This document shows, in pieces, positions 17,166-26,194 of a DNA stretch of 64,000 nucleotides; the first letter of the stretch is position 1; each line of letters opens with the position of its first letter. The notes under the pieces were generated by a model, which was not told the origin of the DNA, did not search any database, and saw only the letters and a program-made list of their open reading frames with translations. Source of the DNA: Chromatiales bacterium (GTDB lineage Bacteria; Pseudomonadota; Gammaproteobacteria; Chromatiales; Chromatiaceae); the NCBI GenBank assembly GCA_028280505.1, contig JANQLO010000019.1, positions 62,001-126,000 on the forward strand. The letters are read 5' to 3'. Made by a program: the position numbers and the translations under genes.

Positions 17166-17830
17166 TGACATCGATGATCAAACGTTGGAAGGCACTCGCC
17201 TTCAAAGAGCGCATGACCTGGCTGGCGATCGGTACCCTGACGATCGCGGGCCTGTATGGTTTGCTGTTGTATCCGAATACCCATAAGGCGGTGACGCATG
17301 CGGAAAACATGGTCAACCGCAAACTCAATCGTATCGAGACACGGACCAAATCGGTCGACAAACTGGGACCGAGCACCGGCAGCCTGAAATCGGAGATCAA
17401 ATCGCTACGCAAGACCCAGGAAACGCTGGAGGCCGAGCTTGCCGGTCTGGAAGCACGCTTCGTCGCCGAGGGTGACGTCAATGAGCAATCCCTGCTGCTC
17501 GACATCTCGGCCTTGGCCCAGCGTAGCGGCCTGGCAATCCGTAGCCAAGGCAATCTTGCCGGCCAGGCGCGGCCGGAAGACGCACCTGCCAAGCGCCGCG
17601 ACCGGCGAACCGGTCGACCGGTCATCACGCTGTCGGCACGCGGGGGCTACTGGGAGCTGTTGGACTTCCTCGAGGGCCTCAAACGCCTCGAATACATCAG
17701 CGCACCGATCGCCTTGCACCTCACACCGGCAACGCTCAACACACCGGAAACCGACGCTGCAGAAAGCGGCAAAAGTGCCGCACCGATGCCGTTGAGCTTC
17801 CTCGATGTACAGATGACCCTGACGCTGTGA
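17165..17830 (+). CDS. PilO-like inner-membrane assembly protein
   Basis: A 221-residue protein whose ATG overlaps the PilN-like stop by one base. It has one transmembrane segment (about residues 18-36), a long coiled coil rich in Lys/Glu (40-110) and a small periplasmic domain with GGYWELLDFLEGLKRLEYIS, the common PilO/GspM pattern. PilO pairs with PilN in the inner-membrane ring and contacts PilP. Four-gene order M-N-O then ATPases supports the assignment. Confidence 0.75.
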   Translation: MTSMIKRWKALAFKERMTWLAIGTLTIAGLYGLLLYPNTHKAVTHAENMVNRKLNRIETRTKSVDKLGPSTGSLKSEIKSLRKTQETLEAELAGLEARFVAEGDVNEQSLLLDISALAQRSGLAIRSQGNLAGQARPEDAPAKRRDRRTGRPVITLSARGGYWELLDFLEGLKRLEYISAPIALHLTPATLNTPETDAAESGKSAAPMPLSFLDVQMTLTL

Positions 17831-17833
17831 ATC

Positions 17834-18919
17834 ATGAACGCCACCGATCGACTCAACCAGCTGCTGCATCAACTCATCGAGAAAGGCGCGTCCGACCTGC
17901 ACCTGACTTCGGGAGCGGCACCCTGTCTGCGGGTACACGGCCTGCTGCAACGACTGCAAGCCGAGACAGTCGATGCCGATCTGATCCGAACCATGCTGCA
18001 AAGCATCTGCAGCGAACACCAATGGCAGGAATTCCAGGATCGACACACCGTCGATATCGGTTACGGTACACCGGACGGCGAACGCTTCCGTATCAACGCT
18101 TATCACGAGCTTGGCCGTCCCACCATTGCGGCAAGGCACCTGGATCAACGGATGCTGTCTCTCGAGGAATTGCATCTGCCAACGGCGATCGGTGCTTTGT
18201 CCCAGTTCCGATCCGGCTTGGTGCTGGTGACCGGTGCGACCGGCAGCGGCAAGTCCACCACGCTGGCCGCGTTGATCGATCGCATCAATGCCAGCCGTGC
18301 CTGCCATATCCTGACCATCGAAGACCCGGTCGAATTCGTGCACCAGGCCAAACTCGGCCTGGTGCACCATCGTGAACTGCATACCGACGTGCCCAGCTTT
18401 GCCGAGGCCGTACGTGCCTCCTTGCGCGAAGACCCCGACGTCATACTGGTCGGCGAGATGCGCGATCTCGAGACCATGCGTGCGGCATTGACTGCAGCCG
18501 AAACCGGTCATCTCGTGTTTTCGACGCTACATACCGGCGAGGCGATCGGCTGCGTCGAACGTCTCATCGGCAGCTTCCCCGGTGACGAACAAGACGTCGC
18601 CCGCCATCGCATCGGCATGGCACTGCGCGCAGTCGTCGCCCAACACCTGATACCGGTCACCAAAGGCCGGGGCCGCGTACCCGCGGTCGAGATCCTGATC
18701 GTCAACCCTGCGGTCGCCAATATGATCGCCAATGGAAAGACACGCCAGATCTTTTCCGTCATGGAATCCGGTAGCAACGACGGTATGCAGACCCTGGATC
18801 AATCGTTGGCCGGGCTGGTCCGCGACCGTTTGCTCAGCGCCGAAGAAGCATTGCTGCATTGCCACGATCCCCAGGCCATCGATCGCCTGCTGAACCACGG
18901 CAACCGGAGGATAGGCTGA
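17834..18919 (+). CDS. PilT/PilU-like ATPase
   Basis: A 361-residue hexameric ATPase of the PilT/VirB11 type. It opens with GASDLHLTSGAAPCLRVHG, typical of PilT. Walker A is GATGSGKSTT near residue 133; the Asp box, a Walker B with REDPDVILVGEMRD, and a His box HLVFSTLHTGEA follow in order. It lacks the tetracysteine zinc element of assembly ATPases, so it resembles retraction motors. Classic type II secretion systems do not have such a motor, which argues that the machine is a dynamic pilus. The stop overlaps the start of the next ATPase gene. Confidence 0.88.
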   Translation: MNATDRLNQLLHQLIEKGASDLHLTSGAAPCLRVHGLLQRLQAETVDADLIRTMLQSICSEHQWQEFQDRHTVDIGYGTPDGERFRINAYHELGRPTIAARHLDQRMLSLEELHLPTAIGALSQFRSGLVLVTGATGSGKSTTLAALIDRINASRACHILTIEDPVEFVHQAKLGLVHHRELHTDVPSFAEAVRASLREDPDVILVGEMRDLETMRAALTAAETGHLVFSTLHTGEAIGCVERLIGSFPGDEQDVARHRIGMALRAVVAQHLIPVTKGRGRVPAVEILIVNPAVANMIANGKTRQIFSVMESGSNDGMQTLDQSLAGLVRDRLLSAEEALLHCHDPQAIDRLLNHGNRRIG

Positions 18920-20553
18920 TGGCGGTCACCGAATCCGCGCTGATCAATGCCGGGGTGCAGGCCGGACTGATCGATGCCGCCGGGATACCTCAGCTCAAGC
19001 TGCAAGCCCGGCGCGAACGTATCGGCCTGCTTGAGGCCATCATGCGTGCCGGACGTTTTCCAGAGGCCGCACTGTATCAGGCACTCGCCGATTTGCGCGG
19101 CATCCGATTCCTGTTGCCGCGAGACCTGGTGCCCGACCCGGTGGCAATGGACAAACTCCCGAAAAACATATTACAGCGCCGTGCCATGGTGCCGGTCCGG
19201 CACATCGATGAACAGCTCCTGCTCGCGCTGGCCGACCCGGACGACACACTGGGCCTGGAGACCGCTCAGCGCGCCACCGGTCTGCGCTTCGAACTCGCGT
19301 TGGCCGCGCCCGAGGCCTTACGCGCGTCGGTAAGGCGTTGGTTGAAGACCCAACAACAGGATAACGATACCGAGGCCGTGGTCGCCGAAACCGATGCAAC
19401 CGGTTTGTTCGACGATGTGATGAAAGACGCCTTTCTGCGCCGCGCTACCGACGTTCACCTGGAACCCGACAAACAGGGCATGCGCGTAAGGCTGCGCGTC
19501 GACGGTCATCTACAGGAATACCACAAGCCCTTGAGTCACACCGAGGGCGAAGCCGTGATCACACGGGTCAAGGTGCTGTCGGGACTGGACATCGCCGAAC
19601 AACGCACCGCGCAAGACGGCGGCATGACCTACCAGATACGGCAATGGGACGTGGCAGCTACCGACATTCGCGTCGCCAGCGTGCCGACACGCTGGGGCGA
19701 ACGCATCACGCTGCGCTTACTCGGCCAGGATACGACCGGACTCGGGCTGGGCAGGCTGGGTATGCCCGACTTCATACTCGAACCCTTTCGTGCCGCGGTG
19801 AACCGACCGCACGGCATCGTGCTGGTCACCGGCCCAACCGGTAGCGGCAAGTCGACGACGCTGTACGCGGCACTGCGCGAGCTGGATGCGGATCAATTGA
19901 ACATACTGACGGTGGAGGATCCGGTCGAACAGATCATTCCGGGCATCTCGCAGGTCCAGGTCAGCAACAAGGTCGACTTCGCACAGGCGCTGCGCTCGTT
20001 CCTGCGCCACGATCCGGACGTGATTCTGGTCGGCGAGATACGCGACCTGGAGACGGCCGAAACGGCATTGAAGGCGGCGATGACCGGCCACCTGGTACTC
20101 TCGACACTGCATACCAACGATGCGATCAGCGCGGTCACGCGTCTGGCCGATATCGGCGTGCCCCACTATCTGATCGGCTCGACGCTCAGCGGCGTCATGG
20201 CACAACGCCTGGTGCGCCGTCTGTGTCCGCATTGCCGCGAAGCACAGATGCCCGATCAAGCACTGCGGCAACGTCTCGGCCTCTCGGAAAATAACGATGT
20301 CCCGATATTCGTGCCGCACGGCTGCCCCGTGTGCCTGGGTACCGGCTATCTGGGGCGTGTCGGCCTTTTCGAATCCTTGTGGGTCGATCGCGCGCTCGGC
20401 GAACGGATCGCCGCCGGTGCACGCGAAGACGAGCTACGCGCCGAGGCCGGCGAACGCTACCACACCTTATGGCAAGACGGCCGGCAGAAAATCGTTGCCG
20501 GCCTGACCAGCGTAGCCGAGGTAGAACACTTGATCATGGGGACGGAGGACTGA
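18919..20553 (+). CDS. GspE/PilB-like assembly ATPase
   Basis: A 544-residue protein. ATG 18919 is chosen since it overlaps the previous stop (TGATGG) and has GGAGG upstream. Domains: an N-terminal GspE/PilB domain (residues 1-150), a linker, and the ATPase core with Walker A GPTGSGKSTT (near 304), Walker B RHDPDVILVGEIRD and His box HLVLSTLHTNDA. The tetracysteine zinc element CPHC...CPVC (about 436-470) marks an extension ATPase. It powers fibre or pseudopilus assembly from the inner membrane, and it is paired with the PilT-like motor just upstream. Confidence 0.92.
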   Translation: MAVTESALINAGVQAGLIDAAGIPQLKLQARRERIGLLEAIMRAGRFPEAALYQALADLRGIRFLLPRDLVPDPVAMDKLPKNILQRRAMVPVRHIDEQLLLALADPDDTLGLETAQRATGLRFELALAAPEALRASVRRWLKTQQQDNDTEAVVAETDATGLFDDVMKDAFLRRATDVHLEPDKQGMRVRLRVDGHLQEYHKPLSHTEGEAVITRVKVLSGLDIAEQRTAQDGGMTYQIRQWDVAATDIRVASVPTRWGERITLRLLGQDTTGLGLGRLGMPDFILEPFRAAVNRPHGIVLVTGPTGSGKSTTLYAALRELDADQLNILTVEDPVEQIIPGISQVQVSNKVDFAQALRSFLRHDPDVILVGEIRDLETAETALKAAMTGHLVLSTLHTNDAISAVTRLADIGVPHYLIGSTLSGVMAQRLVRRLCPHCREAQMPDQALRQRLGLSENNDVPIFVPHGCPVCLGTGYLGRVGLFESLWVDRALGERIAAGAREDELRAEAGERYHTLWQDGRQKIVAGLTSVAEVEHLIMGTED

Positions 20554-20556
20554 CAC

Positions 20557-21801
20557 GTGCCGACTTTCGCCTATGTCGCCCTGGATCAAAAAGGACGGGA
20601 ACATACCGGCCGGGTCGAGGCCACCAACGCCCGCGACGCCGCCACGGCGCTGCGTAATCAATCGATCTATGTCGTCTCGATCAAAGAAGGAGATACCTAC
20701 GACACACATATCTCGGGACTGGCGAACTGGCGCGACTTCCGCGAAACCTTGTCACCACGTCAGTACCTACCGGTGCGCGCACAAGATCTGGTGTTCCTGT
20801 TCCACCAGATCGCACTGATGCTGCGTTCCGGTCACACCGTGGTGCAGGCACTCGAAGCGAATCAACAGATGACCAGCAAACGCGCCTTGCGCAAAGCCTT
20901 GCGACACATGGGCGAGGATATCCAGAGGGGCGGCAGCTTCTCACGCGCGGTCGCCGCGCAAAAGTCACTGTTCCCCCCACAAGTCAACAAACTGCTGGAG
21001 GCCGGCGAGCAAAGCGGCGAGATCGACACCATCCTCGAGCGCCTGGCAGACGACCTGGAGCGTCGTGTCGACGTCAAGCGACAATTGGCCACTGCCCTGA
21101 CCTATCCCGGCATCGTGTTCACGATGGCCATCGGTGTATCGGCCGCACTAATCGGTTGGGTGATACCGCGCTTTGCCCATTTTCTCACCAGCCGTGACGT
21201 CACATTGCCGCCGATTACCCAGTTTCTGCTCGACGTGGCCGACTGGTTTCAGACTTGGGGCGGCATAACCGGAGCGATCGCGCTGACAACGGTCTTCGGC
21301 GTGCTGGCGGCATCGACGACCAAACGCGGCAAAAAGGTGATCGATCGTGCGGTATTGCATCTGCCGGTCGTCGGCAAGGTCATCATCGCGTCCGGTCTCG
21401 CTCAGGCAACCTGGACACTGGCGATGCAGCTACGCAGTGGTATATCGCTGCTACCCGGGCTGCGAATCACCAGCGACGTCACGAGCAATCGTGTACTGGC
21501 TGACGCGTTCGGCCGAGCAAGCGATGACATCCTGGCCGGGCAAGCTTTATCGACTGCACTGCAAAAAAGCGCAATCCCACCGTTGGTCGTGCATATGGCA
21601 GCAATCGGTGAGCGCAGCGGCGAACTTGACGGTGTTATGACCGCGCTCGGTGAGTTTTACCGTAAGGACCTGCAGGCGCGTGTGAAGATGCTCGCGGCCT
21701 GGGTCGAACCGGCCCTGATCATCATCGTTGGTGGCATGGTCGCCGTCGTTTATCTCGCCTTTTTTCAGGCCGCTCTCCAAGTCTCCAGCGGCGGGATGTA
21801 A
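20557..21801 (+). CDS. GspF/PilC-like inner-membrane platform protein
   Basis: A 414-residue polytopic protein with GTG 20557 behind GGAGG. It has the two-domain GspF architecture. The N-terminal opening reads PTFAYVALDQKGREHTGRV, each repeat has a GEQSGEIDTILERLADDLE-like motif (near residues 149 and 350), and three transmembrane segments are present. It forms the platform under the ATPase that moves pilin subunits out of the membrane. The second repeat has GERSGELDGVMTALGEFY, matching the family. It follows the GspE-like ATPase as in nearly all such operons. Confidence 0.92.
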   Translation: MPTFAYVALDQKGREHTGRVEATNARDAATALRNQSIYVVSIKEGDTYDTHISGLANWRDFRETLSPRQYLPVRAQDLVFLFHQIALMLRSGHTVVQALEANQQMTSKRALRKALRHMGEDIQRGGSFSRAVAAQKSLFPPQVNKLLEAGEQSGEIDTILERLADDLERRVDVKRQLATALTYPGIVFTMAIGVSAALIGWVIPRFAHFLTSRDVTLPPITQFLLDVADWFQTWGGITGAIALTTVFGVLAASTTKRGKKVIDRAVLHLPVVGKVIIASGLAQATWTLAMQLRSGISLLPGLRITSDVTSNRVLADAFGRASDDILAGQALSTALQKSAIPPLVVHMAAIGERSGELDGVMTALGEFYRKDLQARVKMLAAWVEPALIIIVGGMVAVVYLAFFQAALQVSSGGM

Positions 21802-21813
21802 AGGAACAGGAAA

Positions 21814-22467
21814 ATGAACAAACACCTGATGAGCGCGATGCCAGCGACATTGGCCATGCTGCTCAGCACCGGACTACCGGCCGAACCGTCACTCGATGAA
21901 GGTTCCCTGCTGAAAAGCATCGGTGACATCAACCGTTACTACCAACGCGTACAGGAAAAGCTGGGCGGCGACGTCGACTCGGCAACCGACCAATCGGCTG
22001 TCTCGCCGGACGAATCGGATCCCGTGACACGCAGAGTCATCCTGCAACCCGGCCAGCAAAACACCGCACCAAACTGGCTCGACCGCGTCGACTCCGGATT
22101 CCGTTCACTCACACTCGATGGCAAACACGAGGGATATCGCCAGGGCAGGCGCAATCCATTCGCACCGACCCAGTTGATTCTCGCCGCAATCGAACGCGGT
22201 GGCAGCAGTGCCGCAAATCTGGCGTTACAACCGGTACAGCAGGCAACACCTATCCCACGTATGCATCTGCGCGGACTGATCAACGACGGCGCGGTACAGG
22301 CTGCGCTGCTCGAGATCGAAAACGCCGGCGTCTACATCGTCCGCGAGGGCGACACGGTCGGCCTCTACGAGACGGGCTCCAATGCGGTAGTACGGATACG
22401 CGAAATCAACCGTCTCAACCTGGTGGTCGAAGCCGGTTCGCTGGGCCAATTGTTCATCGTGCGCTGA
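21814..22467 (+). CDS. PilP/GspC-like periplasmic protein
   Basis: A 217-residue exported protein: a signal-like N-terminus (residues 1-23), a low-complexity linker, then GYRQGRRNPFAPTQLI near residue 110, the RNPF motif typical of PilP, followed by a small beta-sandwich (MHLRGLINDGAVQAALLEIE, GVYIVREGDTVGLYE). This is the HR-type domain of PilP/GspC that contacts the secretin and PilO. There is no lipobox, unlike PilP, so it may stay anchored by its N-terminal helix or be soluble. Located directly before the secretin gene as expected. Confidence 0.75.
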   Translation: MNKHLMSAMPATLAMLLSTGLPAEPSLDEGSLLKSIGDINRYYQRVQEKLGGDVDSATDQSAVSPDESDPVTRRVILQPGQQNTAPNWLDRVDSGFRSLTLDGKHEGYRQGRRNPFAPTQLILAAIERGGSSAANLALQPVQQATPIPRMHLRGLINDGAVQAALLEIENAGVYIVREGDTVGLYETGSNAVVRIREINRLNLVVEAGSLGQLFIVR

Positions 22468-22484
22468 CGGTCCGGGAAAACATC

Positions 22485-24833
22485 ATGTACAGAGCCATTT
22501 TGATCGTCGCACTCGTCCTCGGAGCCGCGCTGCTTTTTCATTTCCCCGCGCAGGCCGTCGACGGGCGCGATATCTATGCCCACTCGGATCCAAAAAAGAT
22601 CGGCGAAGGACGCATCGAGGAAATCGAATTCAAGGATACGCGGGTGCAGGACGCGATTCGGGTCATCTCGGAACTGACCGGCGTGAACATCGTCGCAACC
22701 ACCGAGGCCGGTAACCGAACCTTCACCCTGTTCCTGCGCGACATACATGTGGCCGACGCGATCGACAGCATCTCGCGTGTTGCCGGGATCTGGTACAGAC
22801 ACAATACCAAAACCAACGTCTACACCGTGCTGACCACCGAGGAGTATTTCAAGGACATTATCGTGTTCCGCGAGGAGCGCACCCAGGTATTCACCCTGAA
22901 GTACCAGAACGTGGTCAAGATCGCACGCACCATAGAGGCCATGTTCGGCGATGACCGCGTCGAGGCCGATCTACAGACCGACTTCGACGATGATTTGGAA
23001 GTACCGGGCGCCACACTCGATTCCGGTGGGAACTCGACCTCGTCGAGTGGCAACTCGCGCCGCAATCGCCGTAACAATCGTCGCTTCGACCGCACGTCAC
23101 GGCGTGTCGGCGGCAATTCGAACAGAAGTGGTACCGATGACGACCTCAAGGAAGAAATCGGTGAAATGACCACTGAACAGATTGCGCTACTCGAAAGTGC
23201 CCAGGCAAAACTCGGGAGCCAACCGTTGCAGGTCTCCGAGACCACTCTGGCCAGCGTGCGTAAACGCAGCAACGTACCGATCTTCGTGTCGGTAAACCGC
23301 GAACACAATCTTTTGTTCGTACGTACCGCCGACGAAGAAGCGATGAAAGAGGTCCAACGCATCGTGCGCGAATCCGATCGTCCTACCCCCCAGGTGCTAC
23401 TGGAAATGAAAGTGATGTCGGTACAGCTCGATGACGGCTTCCGCTCGGCCTTCGATTTCAGCTACACCGGCGGCGGCAACAGTGCCGGACCACCCGATGG
23501 CCAAGCCCCCAACCCTCTGAGTCCGTCCACGGATATCGGTCCCAAAACGATACTGGGTCTCGTCGGTGCCGGGCTCAAGGAAAACAGCAGCCTGGTGTTC
23601 CAGCTCATGAACGACCATGTTCGTGCACGCCTGCAACTGCTCGAGAACGAAGGTCGTATCAACATCCTGGCGACACCCGTACTGCTCGCGTCGAACAATC
23701 GCCCGGCCAAGATCTTCATCGGTGAACAAACCGTGTTGACCACCGGCTTCTCACAGCAGTTCACCGGCACGGGCGGCGGCAACAATACCTTCGTCGGCAC
23801 CCCGGTACCCGAAACCGAGGTCGTCGAGGTCGGTAACACCCTCACCATACTGCCGAGTATCAATGCCGATCGGACGGTGCTGATGCGACTGCTACAGGAG
23901 GCCTCTACGGTCAACCCCAACGGCGGTCAAATCCCGATCGTCGCCAACGGCAGCGTGACCAACGTGCCCATTGACACGGTCGACACCTCGACCATCGAAG
24001 GTACGGCAATGGCCAAAGACGGCCTGACCGTCATGATCGGCGGAATGATCACCCAATCCCGATCCTTCATCGAGAAAAAAGTACCCTTGCTCGGCGACAT
24101 CCCCGTGATGGGTGCGTTGTTTCGGGATACCGAGAAAACGGACGACAAGCAGGAACTGATCCTGTTGATTACGCCCCATGTATTCACCACACCGGAAGAA
24201 GCGGAGGCGATCTCACGCCAACGGGTCGATAAGATCACGTCGCACCCGAATTCGATCGACATATACCTGGACGAACTCGACCGTACGCGTGCCAAGAGTG
24301 CCCAGGGCAATAACCAGGCCAGTGCGGTGGCCCCTGTCACGCCCACAGACGATGACAGCAAGCTACAGCAGGCCTACTTGGATCTCACGCGCTTCGCTGC
24401 CGGCGCGATGCACCAACCCGCTACGATAGAGCAACGTGGCTCATTGCGTGAGACACCGTTGAAATCGCGGGCGCCTTTACGCCTGCTGCCGGACACCAGT
24501 GTGATCGCGAAACCGGTACAAAGCTGGCAAGACGGCATACTGTACGTAACGACGGTCCGGTTGACCAACCATGCCGCCGTTCCCAAGCAACTGCATGAGA
24601 GCATGCTGATGGGTGATTGGCTGGCCGCCACATTGGAGACCACCCATGTCGCGCCCTCCCGATCCACTTATGTCTATCTGATCTCCGATACGCCTTTCGA
24701 CCAGGCCAGTCGGCTTGTCGCTCGCAGCGATTCGACGCAAGACCCGTCGATTTTGATACAGCTACCGGAAGAGAAGCCCCCGACGGACAAATTCGGCGAC
24801 GAAGAGAACTATGACTTCCTGTTCGGGCAGTAA
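22485..24833 (+). CDS. Secretin (PilQ/MshL/GspD type) with an extra TraK-like C-terminal domain
   Basis: A 782-residue outer-membrane channel protein with a signal peptide (about residues 1-24). After the N-terminal secretin domains (IEEIEFKDTRVQDAIRVISE, then a NolW-like YQNVVKIARTIEAMFGD) comes a low-complexity Ser/Arg/Asn linker (about 185-225). The secretin core follows, with VLLEMKVMSVQLDDGF, NILATPVLLASNNRPAKIF and GLTVMIGGMI. Beyond it, residues 625-775 form a separate domain with LTRFAAGAMHQP, WQDGILYVTTVRLTNHA and MGDWLAATLETTHV, ending in TYVYLISDTPF. This matches my memory of the TIGR03749/DUF3438 TraK-like family of integrative conjugative elements. A fusion like this is not known to me. 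Confidence 0.88.
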   Translation: MYRAILIVALVLGAALLFHFPAQAVDGRDIYAHSDPKKIGEGRIEEIEFKDTRVQDAIRVISELTGVNIVATTEAGNRTFTLFLRDIHVADAIDSISRVAGIWYRHNTKTNVYTVLTTEEYFKDIIVFREERTQVFTLKYQNVVKIARTIEAMFGDDRVEADLQTDFDDDLEVPGATLDSGGNSTSSSGNSRRNRRNNRRFDRTSRRVGGNSNRSGTDDDLKEEIGEMTTEQIALLESAQAKLGSQPLQVSETTLASVRKRSNVPIFVSVNREHNLLFVRTADEEAMKEVQRIVRESDRPTPQVLLEMKVMSVQLDDGFRSAFDFSYTGGGNSAGPPDGQAPNPLSPSTDIGPKTILGLVGAGLKENSSLVFQLMNDHVRARLQLLENEGRINILATPVLLASNNRPAKIFIGEQTVLTTGFSQQFTGTGGGNNTFVGTPVPETEVVEVGNTLTILPSINADRTVLMRLLQEASTVNPNGGQIPIVANGSVTNVPIDTVDTSTIEGTAMAKDGLTVMIGGMITQSRSFIEKKVPLLGDIPVMGALFRDTEKTDDKQELILLITPHVFTTPEEAEAISRQRVDKITSHPNSIDIYLDELDRTRAKSAQGNNQASAVAPVTPTDDDSKLQQAYLDLTRFAAGAMHQPATIEQRGSLRETPLKSRAPLRLLPDTSVIAKPVQSWQDGILYVTTVRLTNHAAVPKQLHESMLMGDWLAATLETTHVAPSRSTYVYLISDTPFDQASRLVARSDSTQDPSILIQLPEEKPPTDKFGDEENYDFLFGQ

Positions 24834-24853
24834 CGGCATACGAGATTGAGACA

Positions 24854-26107
24854 TTGCAACAGGCGCCACAAAAAACGGCCTGGCCGGCGATCGCTGCATT
24901 GCTGCTGTCGTTGACGGCCGGATGCAGCCATACGGCAACGAGCGGCACGGGCATGCGCCCTATAGATTCGGAGTCACTCAGGCCCTACGTTTTCAACCGC
25001 GTGCGCAAAACACAAACCAAGACGGTAGATCACGCCGTTGGTGCGGAAACCCGTCGCGCCGCATTGTCCGCCCTGACGATCGCTCGACGCACGACACATT
25101 CATCCACTGTCACGACTTATCCGTCGTTGGCGCGCCACCCCCACGTATTCAACGATCCTCGACACGCAGGAAAAACACATCACACAGCGGCAACGAGAAC
25201 TGACATGAGGGCACCCATTAACGAAGACCCGAGCACGACAACGGCAATCGCACAGGAACTGACCATCACGACCGGCTACCGGCGCGACGATTTCGATTGG
25301 AACATCGCCGCTCCCGGCGGCACGCCCAACATCTTGTCGGAACTGACCTGGAGTGACCTGGATACCTGGACCATCAGCGGTCAACTCGATCTACCGATCA
25401 AGGACCGATGGCGTTCACGCGTCAAACTGGACCTCGGTACGACACTGAACGGCGATAATCAGGACTCGGACTATCTCGGCAACCATCGTACGCTCGAGTT
25501 CTCGCGTTCGAACAACAATGTCGAGAAAGGCACCCTGATCGATTTCTCCGTCGGCATCGGCCGCACGTCGACATTGCTGGCGACCGATCGGGCGACATTC
25601 AGCTTGACTCCGTGGCTCGGTTATTCAACGCATTTGCAAAACCTGCGCATGAACGACGGCAGGCAGACGGTCTCCGAACCGCCCATGTCGTTACCGCTCG
25701 GTCCCTTCGACGGTCTGGACAGCAGCTACGACGCCTTCTGGCACGGCCCCTGGGTCGGTCTACAGGGCGACCTGGCACTCGATGACCGTCATACCTTGTC
25801 CGGTCAGATCGAGTACCACTGGGCCGACTATGACGCCGAAGCCGAGTGGAATCTGCGCACCGATCTGGCACAGCCGGTCAGCTTCGAACACGATGCCGAC
25901 GGCCACGGCATAAACGCGCTGTTGAGTTGGCGCTACCGAGCACCCAAAGGCCCGACGTGGCAACTGAGTTTGGGCCACCAGGACTGGCAGGCCGGGCCCG
26001 GTGACGTCACCGTCCATACCGCCGGCGGCGACCGCCTGAATACCCGACTTAACGAAGTCAACTGGCGCAGCACCAAGATCGATCTCGGGGTGAACTATGC
26101 CTTTTGA
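24854..26107 (+). CDS. Lipoprotein with C-terminal outer-membrane beta-barrel
   Basis: A 417-residue protein starting at TTG 24854, 20 bases after the secretin. The signal ends in a lipobox LTAGC (Cys24), predicting an N-terminal lipid anchor. Residues 25-140 are low complexity (Thr/His/Arg). The remainder consists of alternating strands and loops (FDWNIAAP, LSELTWSDLDTWTISGQ, KLDLGTTLNG, WLGYSTHLQ, LSGQIEYHWADYD) and ends in a terminal Phe, as in outer-membrane barrels. The family is not recognised, but it resembles proteins annotated as Protochlamydia-type outer-membrane proteins. It probably supports the secretin or fibre passage. Confidence 0.7.
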   Translation: MQQAPQKTAWPAIAALLLSLTAGCSHTATSGTGMRPIDSESLRPYVFNRVRKTQTKTVDHAVGAETRRAALSALTIARRTTHSSTVTTYPSLARHPHVFNDPRHAGKTHHTAATRTDMRAPINEDPSTTTAIAQELTITTGYRRDDFDWNIAAPGGTPNILSELTWSDLDTWTISGQLDLPIKDRWRSRVKLDLGTTLNGDNQDSDYLGNHRTLEFSRSNNNVEKGTLIDFSVGIGRTSTLLATDRATFSLTPWLGYSTHLQNLRMNDGRQTVSEPPMSLPLGPFDGLDSSYDAFWHGPWVGLQGDLALDDRHTLSGQIEYHWADYDAEAEWNLRTDLAQPVSFEHDADGHGINALLSWRYRAPKGPTWQLSLGHQDWQAGPGDVTVHTAGGDRLNTRLNEVNWRSTKIDLGVNYAF

Positions 26108-26194
26108 ATCCTACTTCACACCGGTTCCCGTGGGGGGTAACGGTGGTTTTCATACCACTGAGGTCAAACGACCTCCAACACGAGGAAAACCTTG

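Noticed and set aside
17405-18511. Long minus-strand frame of 368 codons opposite the PilO- and PilT-like genes
   Set aside because: The plus-strand frames have clear motifs and tight overlaps. The minus frame shows no family features and arises from codon bias of the real genes.
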